Positions 50,161 to 61,934 of a stretch of 64,000 nt of DNA are shown piece by piece (the first letter of the stretch is position 1; every line of letters begins with the position of its first letter). Below the pieces are notes generated by a model that was not told where the DNA came from, made no database searches, and saw nothing but the letters and a program-made list of their open reading frames with translations. The stretch covers positions 12,669,075 through 12,733,074 of the forward strand of contig NC_049980.1 in assembly GCF_000003815.2 (NCBI RefSeq). Direction: 5' to 3'. This DNA is from Branchiostoma floridae (lineage: Eukaryota; Chordata; Leptocardii; Amphioxiformes; Branchiostomatidae). The position numbers and the translations under genes are program-made.

Positions 50161-50298
50161 TATAGTTATTGGTATTCTTTGCTTGCAAGGCATTAACTAA
50201 GGCGCTACATGTAGAATGCTCTGTTTATACTATGGACACTCCTTTGCCTAGATCCTAGATTCATCTTGTCCCTGTAATACTGATGAAGATGGCGGGGC

Positions 50299-50346
50299 CT
50301 ACTGATCTGCGGGCATGGCCTCGAGTTTCTCCAGTAGCTTCTCTAC
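50299..50346 (-). CDS. HINT3: HINT3-like A, exon 5
   Basis: Encodes VEKLLEKLEAMPADQ and TAG after TTTTACAG; matches the C-terminal helix LIEKLRT of human HINT3. Confidence 0.85.
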   Translation of the reverse strand, partial: VEKLLEKLEAMPADQ

Positions 50347-53300
50347 CTGTAAAATGTGATCATATAAGACAACATTTACATCACAAGTACTACAACTAGA
50401 ACTTGTCAATCAAGTCTGAACTATTTGGATCAACCTCATATTATCAAAACATTCTTGATAGGGTTTGACTTCTGTATTACCTGAAAACCCTGTCATTTAC
50501 ATTGATCAGAAATCTGCAGTCATCTCATCTGATATATAAATCGAGCGATACGAAAGGAATAGGTATAAATGAGTTAAATCTTGGGCAAATGTTTTTTGAA
50601 AGGCTAAAGAACAAGTGTGCGTGCCATTGATAGCAGAACATCTCTAAAAAAAAACGTAAGGATAATTGTGGTCAAAAAGGTGTACAATTTCTCATTAAAC
50701 TAGAAAGGCCGACATTTGCTTGGGTGCAAATACAGCATATTTCAGCCATACCCATTCCCACGCAACATTGGACTGTTCCAAGTCACCCCTGCGCAAAAGT
50801 GCAATATTTAAACTGTAAGTTATCCCCAAAAGAGAACTAATATTGTGAATTGATTCCAGGTCAAAACAGAGCTTGCCCAATATGAACCGGGCCCATATGG
50901 AAGAATATATATAATCTTCCACAGGAGCGCCTATGCATAACTGATTGGCTTTTAGAATTGCGGCAGCTCCTATTTTTCCGAGAGTAAAAAAAAACGCATC
51001 TTCCATTCAGAAGATTTTCATCATGAAATTACATGACGCCATTCAACAATTTCCAATTCGACAACTAGGTCTAAGTACCGTCATAATCTCTTTGTGATGT
51101 GGGTACATTTATTATTGCATTGAACTTTTTTTTTAATCAAGTAGGGCATACGTTTTAATAATTGTCAAGCAGGTGCAAGTGTTGTGTAGTAGGAGTGTGT
51201 TGTTGTTGTTGTTTTTTTCAAGCTAAAAACTTCAATCTTCTTGTTTTGTATGAGCATAAACGGAGACGTCTCGAATGTTACAAGAATTTTACCACCCTGT
51301 CGCTTCATTTCTTTTCTGAAAAATCCCAGGACCAACAAGTTAACTTGATTTGGCTTTATCTATATATTTCATTTTCCTTCGAATTCTTTGTTAAGTATAT
51401 GCCCTGCATACCACTGTTAAAGTGTTTTACTTTGTATGCAATCAGCCATCGGACGTAATCTTGTCTGAATGTTGTAATTTCCTGCTCGTAGCGTGCGAGA
51501 CCTAGAGGATAGGAGTTTCTACCTTGTTCGGGGGTTTCTTTTCGGAGGTCAGTGGTGATACTCTGGTACTAAGAGTTTTTTATTGGGCTCAAACTCTGGC
51601 AGTTTAAAGTTACTTACAATTTGAATGTACAAAGATTACGTCAAAAAAGAACAACAACAACACTAACGTTAGAAGTACCTACATTTGTTTGGGAAAAAAT
51701 ACATGCATTCTCGCCACTGTCAAACTTACGTATCAAAACTAAACGCAAACTGTCCAATTTTCCCGCGTTTTCTGCCAAGTAACATTTTCTCGATTGTCTC
51801 AACTAACCCCCAAAGTCAAATCTGCCAAAAATGATTGATAGTGCCATGCGGAATGTTGGTAAATTCATCGACACAGACTTGTATTCTGACGTTCAATGCA
51901 CGCGTACCGTCCGCTACCGCTCAAATGACCCTGTCTGAGCTCCAAATCCTCGCAAACTACAATTTCAAACCGGGCACAGGGTAACATATAGCCACTGTAA
52001 GGCTGTAATATGCATCTGTTTGTGTATAAACGGGATTGCAAGGCCCCGCTTATGAATATTAACTAGCATTCGCCTTTCTCGTCGCTGATTGGCTGGCGCC
52101 CATAAAGTAATTAACTCTCGCTCTCCCCAGACCGATGGCACCTGGCACCTGTGGGCTCTGGGGTCACGGGAGTTCACGGGAGAAGGCCGAAAGAAAACCA
52201 ATTTCCTCTCAGAAAAGTGCAGAAATTAATAATTTGAAATTGGTTCATGCCAAAAATTTTACTTGGATCATTTTACCAACTATCTAATGCCTATCTACAC
52301 CAAATTTAAGGTCATTCCATTGTAATTCAATGGTACAGGGGGTCAAAATATACCGTTGTGGTCAAAACGTGACCTTTAAACTTCAATAAAATCATTTTAG
52401 AGGCAGATATGAAAAAAATGAGAAAAAAGCACCTCGGTATTGACCCACTCTACTCTTGTGCCAAATTTCAGGTCATTCGGTCCCGGAACGACGGAGATGA
52501 TTCGATTTGAAGATTTGACAGGAGAAAGAAAGAAAGAAAGAAAGAAAGAAACATTACGAATACAATATATTTCACCATACCATATATGGTATGGCTGAAA
52601 TATAATAAAAAAATACAGCCTTATAAATGATTGATTAAAGAGTTGCATTAATAGGTTGACAACAAAGTGTCAGAACAAAATGAAGCTTAAAGTAAAGACA
52701 GAACAAACGGACCTACCGTCATAAACCAGAAGGTGGTACTGTATATAGTACTGGACAGGAGGCTCATCTGGCTGGTCGGGGACAGGACATGCAGACACAG
52801 GTGGTCAACAGTGTTGAATGGAGGCCAGTGGAAGCCCAGTCTGGAACACAAGAACATGACACTAGATATTTACATGTAGAACAGCGACTATCTACACATT
52901 GATTGCACAGCCCATGCAAAAAAATCTATGATCAGCTTTATTATATGTACAAGTACATGTAGTGGTTGCAAGAAATTTCAGTCATTAGAGCCAGATCTGA
53001 CCTTTTGTCCTCCATGTTCCCTCCCTGCTCCTGTAGAACCTTGTTCCCAACCTCAGCCAGGGACTCAACTGGTGAAGAACAATAAAGAGATAACAATAAA
53101 GAGATAACCTGCTTCATGTGGCTGAGAGGTCTGAACTTTGACAATTTAAAACATGAGGAAAGTGGTGTGGGATAAAGAGATAAAGCATATTTTGGTTGCA
53201 CATAATCACAACTTCAAAGAACATAGCCTTTTACTAATTGATCTGTAAAAGGAGTATATGACATTGCACTTAAATGTAGTAGAGAAACATTTATTGTAGT

Positions 53301-55008
53301 GGTAGCACAGCCAGAATGTGAGAGGATGTCTCTGTCTATAGATCTTGCCTCCTGATCAAGTCCCACTAACTATTATATATATTCTTGCGTTTGGAGAATT
53401 TTGCAGGTACAAAACTTACACTTTACACAATAACTGCAAAATCCCTGACTAGAGGCTGAAGCTCACAGCGCATCATAATGATAAGCACCTTCGCTGGATC
53501 CTCAATTACCTCCATAAAACTTTTTGGTGTATTGTCGGTGTGTCTGTCCTTGTCGGTGCATTATATGCATAGTAACGCTAGTCACGTTAAAATAAGAGTG
53601 GTAGGAAGTAAAGGTCAGAGTGACAGGATAGGAGTAACACATCAACTTTGTGTGGCAACTGATGAACATTACAGGTCATGAAAATATCTACAGGGAGATA
53701 TTGGTTTCTGTCTGATTGTGTTTTTGTAGTTGTGTATTTTCTATGCATGCTTGTCACGTTTACCGTAGACTCACGGGAAGTGATAGATGGACATATGTAA
53801 TGTTGATCTAACCCTTATTTGCATAATTCATGAATAACAATTAAACCACACATACGAGAAACTTTAGATACTTCATTGAGGTATGAGATATAGGGACACT
53901 TTTAGTCTCGGGAACCCACCTAATGGAATGTCTTTATTGGTCAGTGTTGAAGGGTTTCCAACGTGCATCTTGGGGACGACCAGATAGTGATGGGGAGCGC
54001 CAGGCCGCTGGTCGCGGAAGGACACAAATTTCTCATCCTGAAGAGAGATAAGGATTGTAGTTACTCACACAAGTGCAATTCCAAATTTGCCAAAACTGGG
54101 GAAAGGCCAACGACCTTGCACTCGCAAATTATCCCCTTGCTAGTCTCAGCCGACCCCCAGTGAGGATGAAAATATTTGATAGCAGTAATTTTCCAAATGA
54201 GGTGAATGCTTGGAGTTTGCCAGATGAATTTCCTGGTCAGGGAGAGATAACCCCCGCCCACATTACCCTTCCCAGCCCCAGCTAACTTATTTGGCTGTTA
54301 TTCGCCTTATTTGGTCATGACAAATATGTACCTTTTTCAGCCCCTATAGGAGCCTCAGACCGATAGAGATCGAATTACAGCCATGTACATGTTCACGTTC
54401 AAAGCAACGTCACGTCATCTGTCTGAAATGAACGGCGTTGCGCTATGAAAATACGCCTGATCGGGAATTAATGTTAATTTAAGAACATTAGGCATCATGA
54501 TAACGATTAATTTCCTCTGCCCTTTTGTTGTTGGTCCACATTGAAATGAAAACATGACAGCCAAGGTCAGGAAACATATTCCCCATCATTTGTTAATACT
54601 GAACCATAGTGACGTATGTTATATGATAGCCATATCGCTATTCATCTTCAAAACACGTGCCTAATTAATGACCAGGTTTTACAGCGGTTTGAGATGGCTT
54701 ATCAAAAAAGCTGGGGGTTTTCTGGCATTCCGTGTCGGCTACTGATACCAGAAATCCGTGAAATACACCATGAAGGTTCCAGAATATAAGCTGCAATCAT
54801 ATGACATAGTCATGCCATCGCACATAGTCCGTTCATGCCCCTACCGGAAATATTATATCGTCATAAGCACCACTTCGGGAAATGTCCTAGGCAGCTCGCT
54901 CTTCCATCAAACGTTACGGTATTAGAATAAGATGTCACAAACCTCATACAGGATAGTTGTCATCGGTTCCTCTCCACGGGCGATGTTGCAAAATATGCAC
55001 CCCGCCAT
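50299..55008 (-). CDS. HINT3: HINT3-like HIT protein, catalytic His replaced by Cys (5 exons, 140 aa)
   Basis: HINT3 enzymes are HIT-fold hydrolases of nucleoside phosphoramidates and acyl-adenylates. Exons on minus: 55008-54943, 54037-53920, 53068-53002, 52840-52717, 50346-50299; 423 nt, all GT-AG and in phase. It begins MAGCIFCNIARGEEP (CxxC as in HINT3), has PHHYLVVPKMHVGN, MGFH-like [10 protein letters not shown], and ends VEKLLEKLEAMPADQ. The HIT motif, normally His-x-His-x-His, reads H97-L-C99-L-H101-V, so the residue that takes the nucleotide covalently is cysteine (codon TGT). The following SSTIYST also departs from the family's SRLVYR. Frame and splice sites are intact, so it looks expressed but may be inactive or altered. 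Tandem partner of the gene at 57722-60138. Confidence 0.9.
50347..52716. other. HINT3-like A intron 4
   Basis: Contains a GC-richer, CpG-containing patch at about 51740-52200 with two ATTGG boxes, possibly an internal promoter, and a (GAAA)n run at 52526-52551. No conserved protein seen. Confidence 0.45.
52526..52551. repeat. (GAAA)n microsatellite
   Basis: About six perfect tandem AAAG units. Confidence 0.95.
52717..52840 (-). CDS. HINT3: HINT3-like A, exon 4 (altered HIT motif)
   Basis: Encodes [20 protein letters not shown] onward to FWFMT. Acceptor TGTTCCAG, donor ACG|GTAGGT. Contains the His-to-Cys change. Confidence 0.93.
53002..53068 (-). CDS. HINT3: HINT3-like A, exon 3
   Basis: Encodes [20 protein letters not shown]. 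65 of 67 bases match exon 3 of the downstream paralog. Confidence 0.93.
53069..53919. other. HINT3-like A intron 2 (and intron 1 at 54038-54942)
   Basis: No recognised gene or repeat in either intron. Confidence 0.5.
53920..54037 (-). CDS. HINT3: HINT3-like A, exon 2
   Basis: Begins DEKFVSFRDQRPGAPHHYLV; acceptor CTCTTCAG, donor G|GTGGGT. Confidence 0.93.
54943..55008 (-). CDS. HINT3: HINT3-like A, exon 1
   Basis: Encodes MAGCIFCNIARGEEPMTTIL then YE; donor GAG|GTTTGT. The ATG context is GTCATGG. Confidence 0.92.
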
Positions 55009-57721
55009 GACGCAAGAACGTACGGAGCGGCTACCGTTAGACTCCGTAATGTAGAGCGATGACGAATATATTCATGATCATTCCCTCGGCCCTGCTGCAG
55101 TTCATTACCTTTCGGACGAGGAGGTTATTATAGAATGTGAGGCCGCACTGATTTCATAGTGTGTAGTCCCAGGCAGAAGGTTTGGTATGAGTTTAAGGAT
55201 GTGCAATTATATTTTTGGGGGAGAGGAATTGTGCCCATACACAGAAAGATATAGTGTTAAATACAAACGAATAAATTTCGGCATGTTTTCGGCACAACTT
55301 CCTCAGTGACACGTAAGCAGGCCTAGCGGAGTTTAAAATCATAATGAATTGGGTGCCATAGGAAAGGAAATTTCTTTCTAAAGATATGTATGATACATTG
55401 CAATTGATGCAGAAACTACGGAAGTATGATCAACAGAAGTTTCCAAACATTTTGTGCTGACTTAAGTTAGGGAATCCGCTGTTTATGTACTGCCCAAGGA
55501 CAGGTGTGTTTATTTTTGGGTATCGTTTATGAGGGTATTGTGTTCAGCACCAAGGACAGGTATATTTGCCTTATGTAGACAATGCATGTATGTAGGGATC
55601 ACTTAGAACACCTACCGTGACGACTGTATGCATGCAAGAAAAACATGCAACAGTCAATATTACTATTTACCATATACGCAAGATTTGACGTTGCCCTCCT
55701 CCCTCCCTAACTAGCGTATTGATTCGATTCTAGCTCCGTATTCGGCAGAAGCGATCAGAGGAGCAAATCAGGGCTAGAAGAGAAAGGATGCAGCGATATT
55801 CACCAACTGTGCCACTTGAGCAACAGCCTCAGGAAGCTTAAAACAAAGAAATGTCTAGTTAAATTGCTCACGGTCTCACAGCGACTCCTAGTGATCAGAA
55901 AGTAAAGTGCAGATCTTTGTTTACTTTGGGCAGAGAAAACTTGAATTTGATTGGCTAACGCATGATGTTGTTAAAATCATTAGACAAAGCTAACCAATAG
56001 CTGACGGATGGATTTGATAGACAGAGGCATGACGCTACATTTGTCAACATGGTACGTCTGTACCAATGAGAATGCTTAAGGCATTATTAAATCGACCAAT
56101 CACAGATAAACTAAAATATTTCCGCTTGAAATAATGGTAATAATTTTGTTCGCAAGGAGACGCTTCAGTATCAGAGTGCCAATGTACTGTACAGCTATTA
56201 TTGTCATTTGAGCTAATTTTACTGATGACAGCAAAATTGCTTTTCACCGCACTTTGAAAAATGAACTGTCATTATGGGCTCTAAATTTCAAAGAGCACTT
56301 GTCTTGTTTTTTTGCCCACCTTGTTTTTTTGTAAGCTTGCATTAATTTGAAGTGTGCCGAGGCTGTCATCCATACATTACCATTCACTTGCTGTGGCCTT
56401 CTTGCTATAACTGTTAGGCCAGACCGTGCAAGAAAATAATTCTGCATGTGGTTGCCAATATTACCATCCTAATTTCATCAGCGTATTTATGTAATAAAAA
56501 AAAGTAGCATTTAGACAATTTTTGTACATTTGCCTCATTTATGGACGTACATGTATGAGGAATACAAACTCTTTCACATTTGAAAGACAAAGACACTGCC
56601 ACAGAAATATGTATTAAACTCCTTGATATTTCATGCACCTTTCTCACGCGGCGGCCATGATAGATCGAAGAAGAGGTCAATGAGGCAAACAGACAAAACT
56701 TATTTCTAAAATCAGGTCCCATTTAGTTTTCCCCCAAACCACACAAATTTTCATGATATAAGATAGAATAATAAATATTACAAGAAGTGTTATGCACCGA
56801 AAGATGTAGCAATTTAAAGTAGTGTAGACTGACCCCATAGTCCATTAAGAGATGCAAAATAAAAACATAATAATGCAAATTTTTAACGAATTTGCAGCCA
56901 TTCACTTATTGCTCGATTTCCTAATTGGCAGGCTACCATTGGTCGAACTGCTAATTATGATGGACAGCCTTTTGTTTGCCACATTGAACTCGTTTTAGAT
57001 CTATCATGGCCGCCGCGTGAGAAAGGTGTATTGGCAATATCTTATTATACATGACATATTTAAAATGTACAATCTACATGTATCAGTACTTAGTTTGATA
57101 TGCAACTTTTTTTTTAAATAATGAGTTGTCCACACAAGCCCTCTGAGCCTTATCCGTTGTTAACTCTAGTTGACATTGACTTTACATACAAGAAGACTTA
57201 TTAAGTAATAACATACCCCCAATTGTGTTGTTGTTTTGCTTTTAAGACCTGTTGATAACTATATGATACTGTTCATAATACAATTATGTACTTTTGAATT
57301 CTTAATCACACTGCATTTGTCTTCATATCAGGTCTTTCTTTAGCCCCTGTCACTCATTCAAAACCTTCCCACAACTTTGTATGCTCCCCAAAGTAACGAA
57401 TAACACATTGGAGATTTCAATCGCAAGATCTACAGAACATATGCCTTTTACCTGTGCCAAATTTCAACTCATTCGATTAAGCATGAGGCTGTTGTAAAAC
57501 CACTTGCACTTCACAATCTCATAGCTCTAGTTCATTCCTCTGATTGCATCCAAACAGACTTTCCGAACATTGATTTGTCAACATCTTCAGTAGGTTGGAA
57601 CAGATCTTTCAACAAATCTTTCAACTGCCAACCACGTACACACAGATAACCTCAGTTACCACTAACTCACAACCACGGTACAAATTGTATGCGTGACAGG
57701 GACTTAAGAGAGAAATCTCCC
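55009..57721. other. Intergenic between the two HINT3-like genes
   Basis: Contains a minisatellite-like core TTCAGCACCAAGGACAGGTA at 55542-55561 and the long inverted repeat at 56636-57028. No coding sequence recognised. Confidence 0.6.
56636..57028. repeat. Inverted repeat with perfect 30-bp GC-rich arms
   Basis: Arms at 56636-56665 and 56999-57028 are exact complements and contain CACGCGGCGGCCATGAT. Similarity continues inward for about 30 more bases (GTCAATG-GGCAAACA). The 333-bp centre is AT-rich. Confidence 0.8.
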
Positions 57722-57835
57722 CTATGACTGCTCTCCTTCAGCTTTAGTCTCAGACTGTTGCTGGGATGTGGAGGAAGGTGGTGAGGGCTGCTGATCTCCA
57801 GGCACGGCCTGCAGTCTCTCTAGTAGCTTGTCTAT
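57722..57835 (-). CDS. HINT3: HINT3-like B, exon 5
   Basis: Encodes [15 protein letters not shown], then a polar [14 protein letters not shown] tail and TAG. Confidence 0.9.
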   Translation of the reverse strand: MDKLLERLQAVPGDQQPSPPSSTSQQQSETKAEGEQS

Positions 57836-60138
57836 CTGTAAACAAGATGATTACATGTAATGAACATCTTAACCTGATTCATATTGTTAATTGGTTGGTG
57901 TCATGTTCTGTTGGGACATCCTGACTTAGTGGTGTTACCACTGCTTTACTTTAGATTTGTTTGTGTTGAGTTTACAATTTCTTCTGTTAGTTTAATCAAT
58001 CTTTGAAAGGACTTGATTTGGGGCTTCTGATGGGGAAAGGATGTTTTTGTGATTAAAATAATTTTATGGTACAATAGAGATACATTGAAAATGCATATTT
58101 TCTGTGTTATAATTTCTGCCTTTACCTTAACTGGCTGTAAGAATAAAACCATCACCAAGATTTCAAGATTCACTGTTTGCTGTTGACAAGGGTTGACTCC
58201 ATGGCAAAACTGAAACATATATGTACAGAACTGACATACCGTTACAAACCAGAAGGCAGGGCGGTACACCAGTCTTGAGAGAAAGCCCATCTGACTGTCT
58301 GGAGACAACACATGCAGGTGGAGGTGGTCAATGCTGTTGAAGGGAGGCCAGTGAAAGCCCAGTCTAGATAGGTACACAAGGAGTTAACATCATTCAAGAT
58401 GTCCTTAATAAGATACAAACAAATGGATGAAAACAACAAGTTAGGAATACAATGAAAGTTCACTAGTACCACTTCATTTTTAGTGCAAATTCAAGATTTG
58501 AGCTAAAGATAATGATGTCAAAATAATGTTTCAGCATCATTGTTTTTTGTATCATATCCACTGTATACATGCACAAATTGAAATACTAGCACAAGACAGC
58601 CAAATCTGACCTCTTATCCTCCATGTTCCCTCCCTGCTCCTGTAGAACCTTGTTCCCAACCTCAGCCAGGGACTCAACTGGAGTTGAACAATAGTAAAAC
58701 AGTAAATTAGAAACTCATGGCATAATCACTTCTGTGAATTAAGGTACTCGTATTGGTTTTGGACTGTCTTTGTTAACTTGTATATGTGAGCTGCTTCACC
58801 AAAACCTGCTATCTGACCAAATATCCATCGAATAGTGATGATGTTTACTTACTTTAAAGAGTTATTGTATATCATTTTGAAAAAATCAAACTCGATAGGC
58901 TAATTACTAGATTTGACACTAAGAATTACATTTTTCACAAATTTATCAAACTCAACGGTTCTTTGTAGCTCGAATGTAGCTTTGTGCACCCACCTAAGGG
59001 TATATCTTTATTAGTTAGTGTAGCTGGGTTCCCCATGTGTTCCTTGGGGATGATCAGGTAATGGTGTGCAGCTGCAGGGCTTCGGTCTCGGAATGCCACA
59101 AATCTCTCATCCTGAAAAGTGAAGAAGAGTTAGCCTGGCTGACAGACTGTTTCCAGGGCCTACACAAGCCAGCTCCTTGGCTCTGGGGCCAACATACCCC
59201 AGGGAATTTTCCCACTCTGACAGGACAGTACGTTAGGGTCAAATTTCCGAACCGGGCCCGGTCAAGGTATATGTGAAGCGTTTTTCTGTCATTTGTATAA
59301 TACATTGTACTTTTCATTCCTGCAAACAGCCCATTGAGGCCCTGATTTGGAACTGTGACCCTATAGCACCTTAAATTTTCCTTGGTTGCATTTTGGTCCG
59401 AGAGCCAAGGACCCGGCCTGTGTAGGCCCTGGAAACAGCCTGGCATCCAGGTTAAGAAGGGTCGGCATGTCATAGGGTCTGTGGAAGCAATCTTTTTCTA
59501 TAAGATCTAAAAGTAAGGTTGCTTCTTTCATCTTTTCTTTGTTTTATCTTGTTAAAGCCTTAGCCTATTGGCCAGGCGGGGTTTGTTGTATGAATGCTTA
59601 TTCGTATAAGCCTTCTCACATTATTTAGGATGCATGTGCGGCGACAGGAATTCTAGGTAATATGTCAAACGGTAATGCACACATAAAGTAAACAAGACCC
59701 GTCTGGACGTTGTTATAATGCAAATCGAAACAATGGTCAAGACAAGGACTGTTTACTTTTTGTGTGCCTAATAATAATACCCTTTGACATATTACCTAGA
59801 ATTCCTGTCGCCGAACATGGGTCCTTACTAATGTGAGAAGGCTTAAACTTGAATTGAGGCAACTGTCACAGTTGAAAATCCCGGAAACCGTACCATAAAA
59901 TTTCAATAACATACGACATGACACAGTATTTATGGGTAACGCCCCCCTCCCCCTTCAATCAGAGGTCAGTCGACAAAATAATATATCGTCATATGCAGTG
60001 TGCAAGTAACATCGAGTACATGTTTTACGCTATTGCTGATATGGGATGCTCTATATTGTCATGATGTACCTCATGAAGCAGCGTTGTCTTGGGCTCTTCT
60101 CCACGGGCAATGGTGCAAAAGATGCACCGTCTGGCCAT
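57722..60138 (-). CDS. HINT3: HINT3-like HIT protein, intact (5 exons, 163 aa)
   Basis: Exons on minus: 60138-60070, 59111-58994, 58677-58611, 58363-58240, 57835-57722; 492 nt, all GT-AG, with the same phases as the upstream paralog. Begins [20 protein letters not shown], then [24 protein letters not shown] and LGFHWPPFN. The HIT motif is complete: H98-L-H100-L-H102-V, with H100 the expected nucleophile, followed by [19 protein letters not shown] as in HINT3. The C-terminus adds about 25 residues rich in Gln, Ser and Pro after [15 protein letters not shown]; human HINT3 (182 aa) has its extra length at the N-terminus instead. Likely a working phosphoramidase; cellular location cannot be read from the sequence. 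Confidence 0.95.
58240..58363 (-). CDS. HINT3: HINT3-like B, exon 4 (HIT motif)
   Basis: Encodes [20 protein letters not shown] onward; donor ACG|GTATGT. Confidence 0.96.
58611..58677 (-). CDS. HINT3: HINT3-like B, exon 3
   Basis: Encodes [20 protein letters not shown]; differs from paralog A at two synonymous sites only. Confidence 0.95.
58994..59111 (-). CDS. HINT3: HINT3-like B, exon 2
   Basis: Begins [20 protein letters not shown]; acceptor CTTTTCAG, donor G|GTGGGT. Confidence 0.95.
59131..59457. repeat. Foldback element 1 (HINT3-like B intron 1)
   Basis: Arms of about 60 bp share CTGTTTCCAGGGCCTACACA and CCTTGGCTCT in inverted orientation. Flanks AAGAAGAG and AAGAAGGG may be an imperfect target duplication. 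Confidence 0.75.
59609..59843. repeat. Foldback element 2 (HINT3-like B intron 1)
   Basis: Long arms (about 90 bp) share AGCCTTCTCACATTA and GACAGGAATTCTAGGTAATA in inverted orientation, with a centre of under 60 bp. Confidence 0.8.
60070..60138 (-). CDS. HINT3: HINT3-like B, exon 1
   Basis: Encodes [20 protein letters not shown] then LHE; donor GAG|GTACAT. ATG context ACAATGG-like (ACATGG). Confidence 0.94.
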
Positions 60139-60404
60139 GTTGTTACATGCAGTCTGGAATATTGCATGTTCAGATAAAACCGCAAGAGGGCGCTCATGTA
60201 CTGAGCGGCAACGTTGCTTGGTTGGCGTCAATGGATGGCTCTGGTGCAGAGCGAGGCATACAGGTTTAGTATTTAGGCGTTCACAGATAGGAGGGTTTCT
60301 CGATAAAACCTCATTGATTGCACATAGGTTCTATGACGAACAATAAGACGTTGCAAACTGTACTTCCGATTACATTACGTTACATTTTCTTATTTTGTTG
60401 GTGC

Positions 60405-60593
60405 AGTAAAACTACTAAAAGCCAGTTATTAAAATTGCACAACGGATAACCACAGACCTCTGTTAATTGCACGGAATCCAAAACTTTTAAACCAGCTCGT
60501 CCAGCTGGATAACATTAATGCACCATCTGGATAATTGCACGAAATACGCTGGCAAATGGAGCGGCGTGCAATTAAACGTCTTCTACTGTACTA
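60405..60593. mobile_element. Possible pogo/Tigger-like MITE
   Basis: Weak inverted ends (GCAGTAAAACTAC and CTTCTACTGTAC) and inward AATTGCAC motifs in both orientations, as in CAGTAGA-ended mariner/pogo MITEs. Assignment is tentative. Confidence 0.4.
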
Positions 60594-61934
60594 TATTTCC
60601 AGCCGTTATTTTGACCCATTTTCTCTTTATCTATACAATAACACACAAGTCTTAATCAGGAAAACGCGTCACACAGTATTCTCTAGATAGCGCTTGACAT
60701 TGTGTTCTATATTTGCAAATTTTATGTTTGGTCGTGATACATAGAAAAAATGATGAACGAATGATGAAAACAATTTCCACCCCATCTTTGTTGCATCTCT
60801 AGGTCATCAACCTCTTAAAATGTCAGAACAACTGTAGATATTATCATTAATATTTCAACATACGTTTCATTCAAAAAAGTGTAATTATTCTAGATTAAAT
60901 GTAGCCTTTTTTTGCACGATGATTTATTCATCCGTGCCATTGCAAAATAGCACTACAACGTTAACGTTATTCTTTGTGGCATTAGAATTCTCTTGGAATT
61001 CATATATGTATGACATAGTTCAGGGGGAAGCTCTAAGCTTTAACCCACTTTTATTTGGTTCTGCCTGAAAAATACGATCATTAAGTTGTAGCAATAGGCC
61101 ACAGCAAGTAAATATTATGGATAACAACAACGCGCTCTGTCTTCGTCTGATTTCAGAATAGTTAATCTATAATAATGCAATCAAATACAATCGAGTGAAC
61201 CTTATAATACTGTAAGCCTTGAAATGTTCGCGGTGGTTTTATTTTCGCGCGGCTTTTAATGGTACCTCTCCACCACGAAATTATGACATCGTGAATATGA
61301 ATATGAACTACTGTACAGTTTTGTTTCGAAAGCGAAATTAGAACACATACATACATACAGCGAAAAACTTCATTTACTCTCCTACCGCAAAAATGAATAA
61401 ATTACCGGTATTTCAGGTGCCCGGTGTTTCCTTCAGGCGGCCTTTGTAATTGTAACACCCATATAGCTTACATCTTGGCTGACAGACGAAGTAAAGTAAA
61501 TTTGTTCTGTTGGGTTTGTTTTCAGTACAGGATCTTCCAAGAATTGCTTGTTTTTTCACGGGCCCCTTTCCCTTCCTAATCAGTTATTTATTTTACTTCT
61601 TAACATAAATTATTTCCATCTATGCAGTCCCCCGTTAATGCGTCAAATAACCTATTGCCAAGCATACACAAATCTTTCATACCCGCCTAATACTAGTACT
61701 ACAGTATATCAGTTCGCCCGTTAAGCTCTCCACTGATCTTGACGAAAACAACTAGACGGTGTTCAGGTGTGGCCTACTCCTTGGTACCGCCACATCCGAT
61801 CGCTGTCACTGTCCGTACGTGGACACGTGAAGATGCTACACGTCAAACACCTAATGTGACAAGCTGAACATTGTCCTTGTATTCAGCGTTTCCATAATGC
61901 CCACTCTATCCTTTGCGTGCTGTTTATTCAGGCC
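60594..61934. other. Intergenic upstream of HINT3-like B
   Basis: Besides the MITE copy at 61208-61317, no coding sequence or other element recognised. Confidence 0.5.
61208..61317. mobile_element. Partial TACTGTAA-family MITE, copy 3
   Basis: TACTGTAAGCC followed by TTCGCGGTGGTTTTATTTTCG and an inverted CCACCACGAAATTATGACATCGTGAA, the arrangement of copy 1, ending near ACTGTACAG. Confidence 0.5.
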
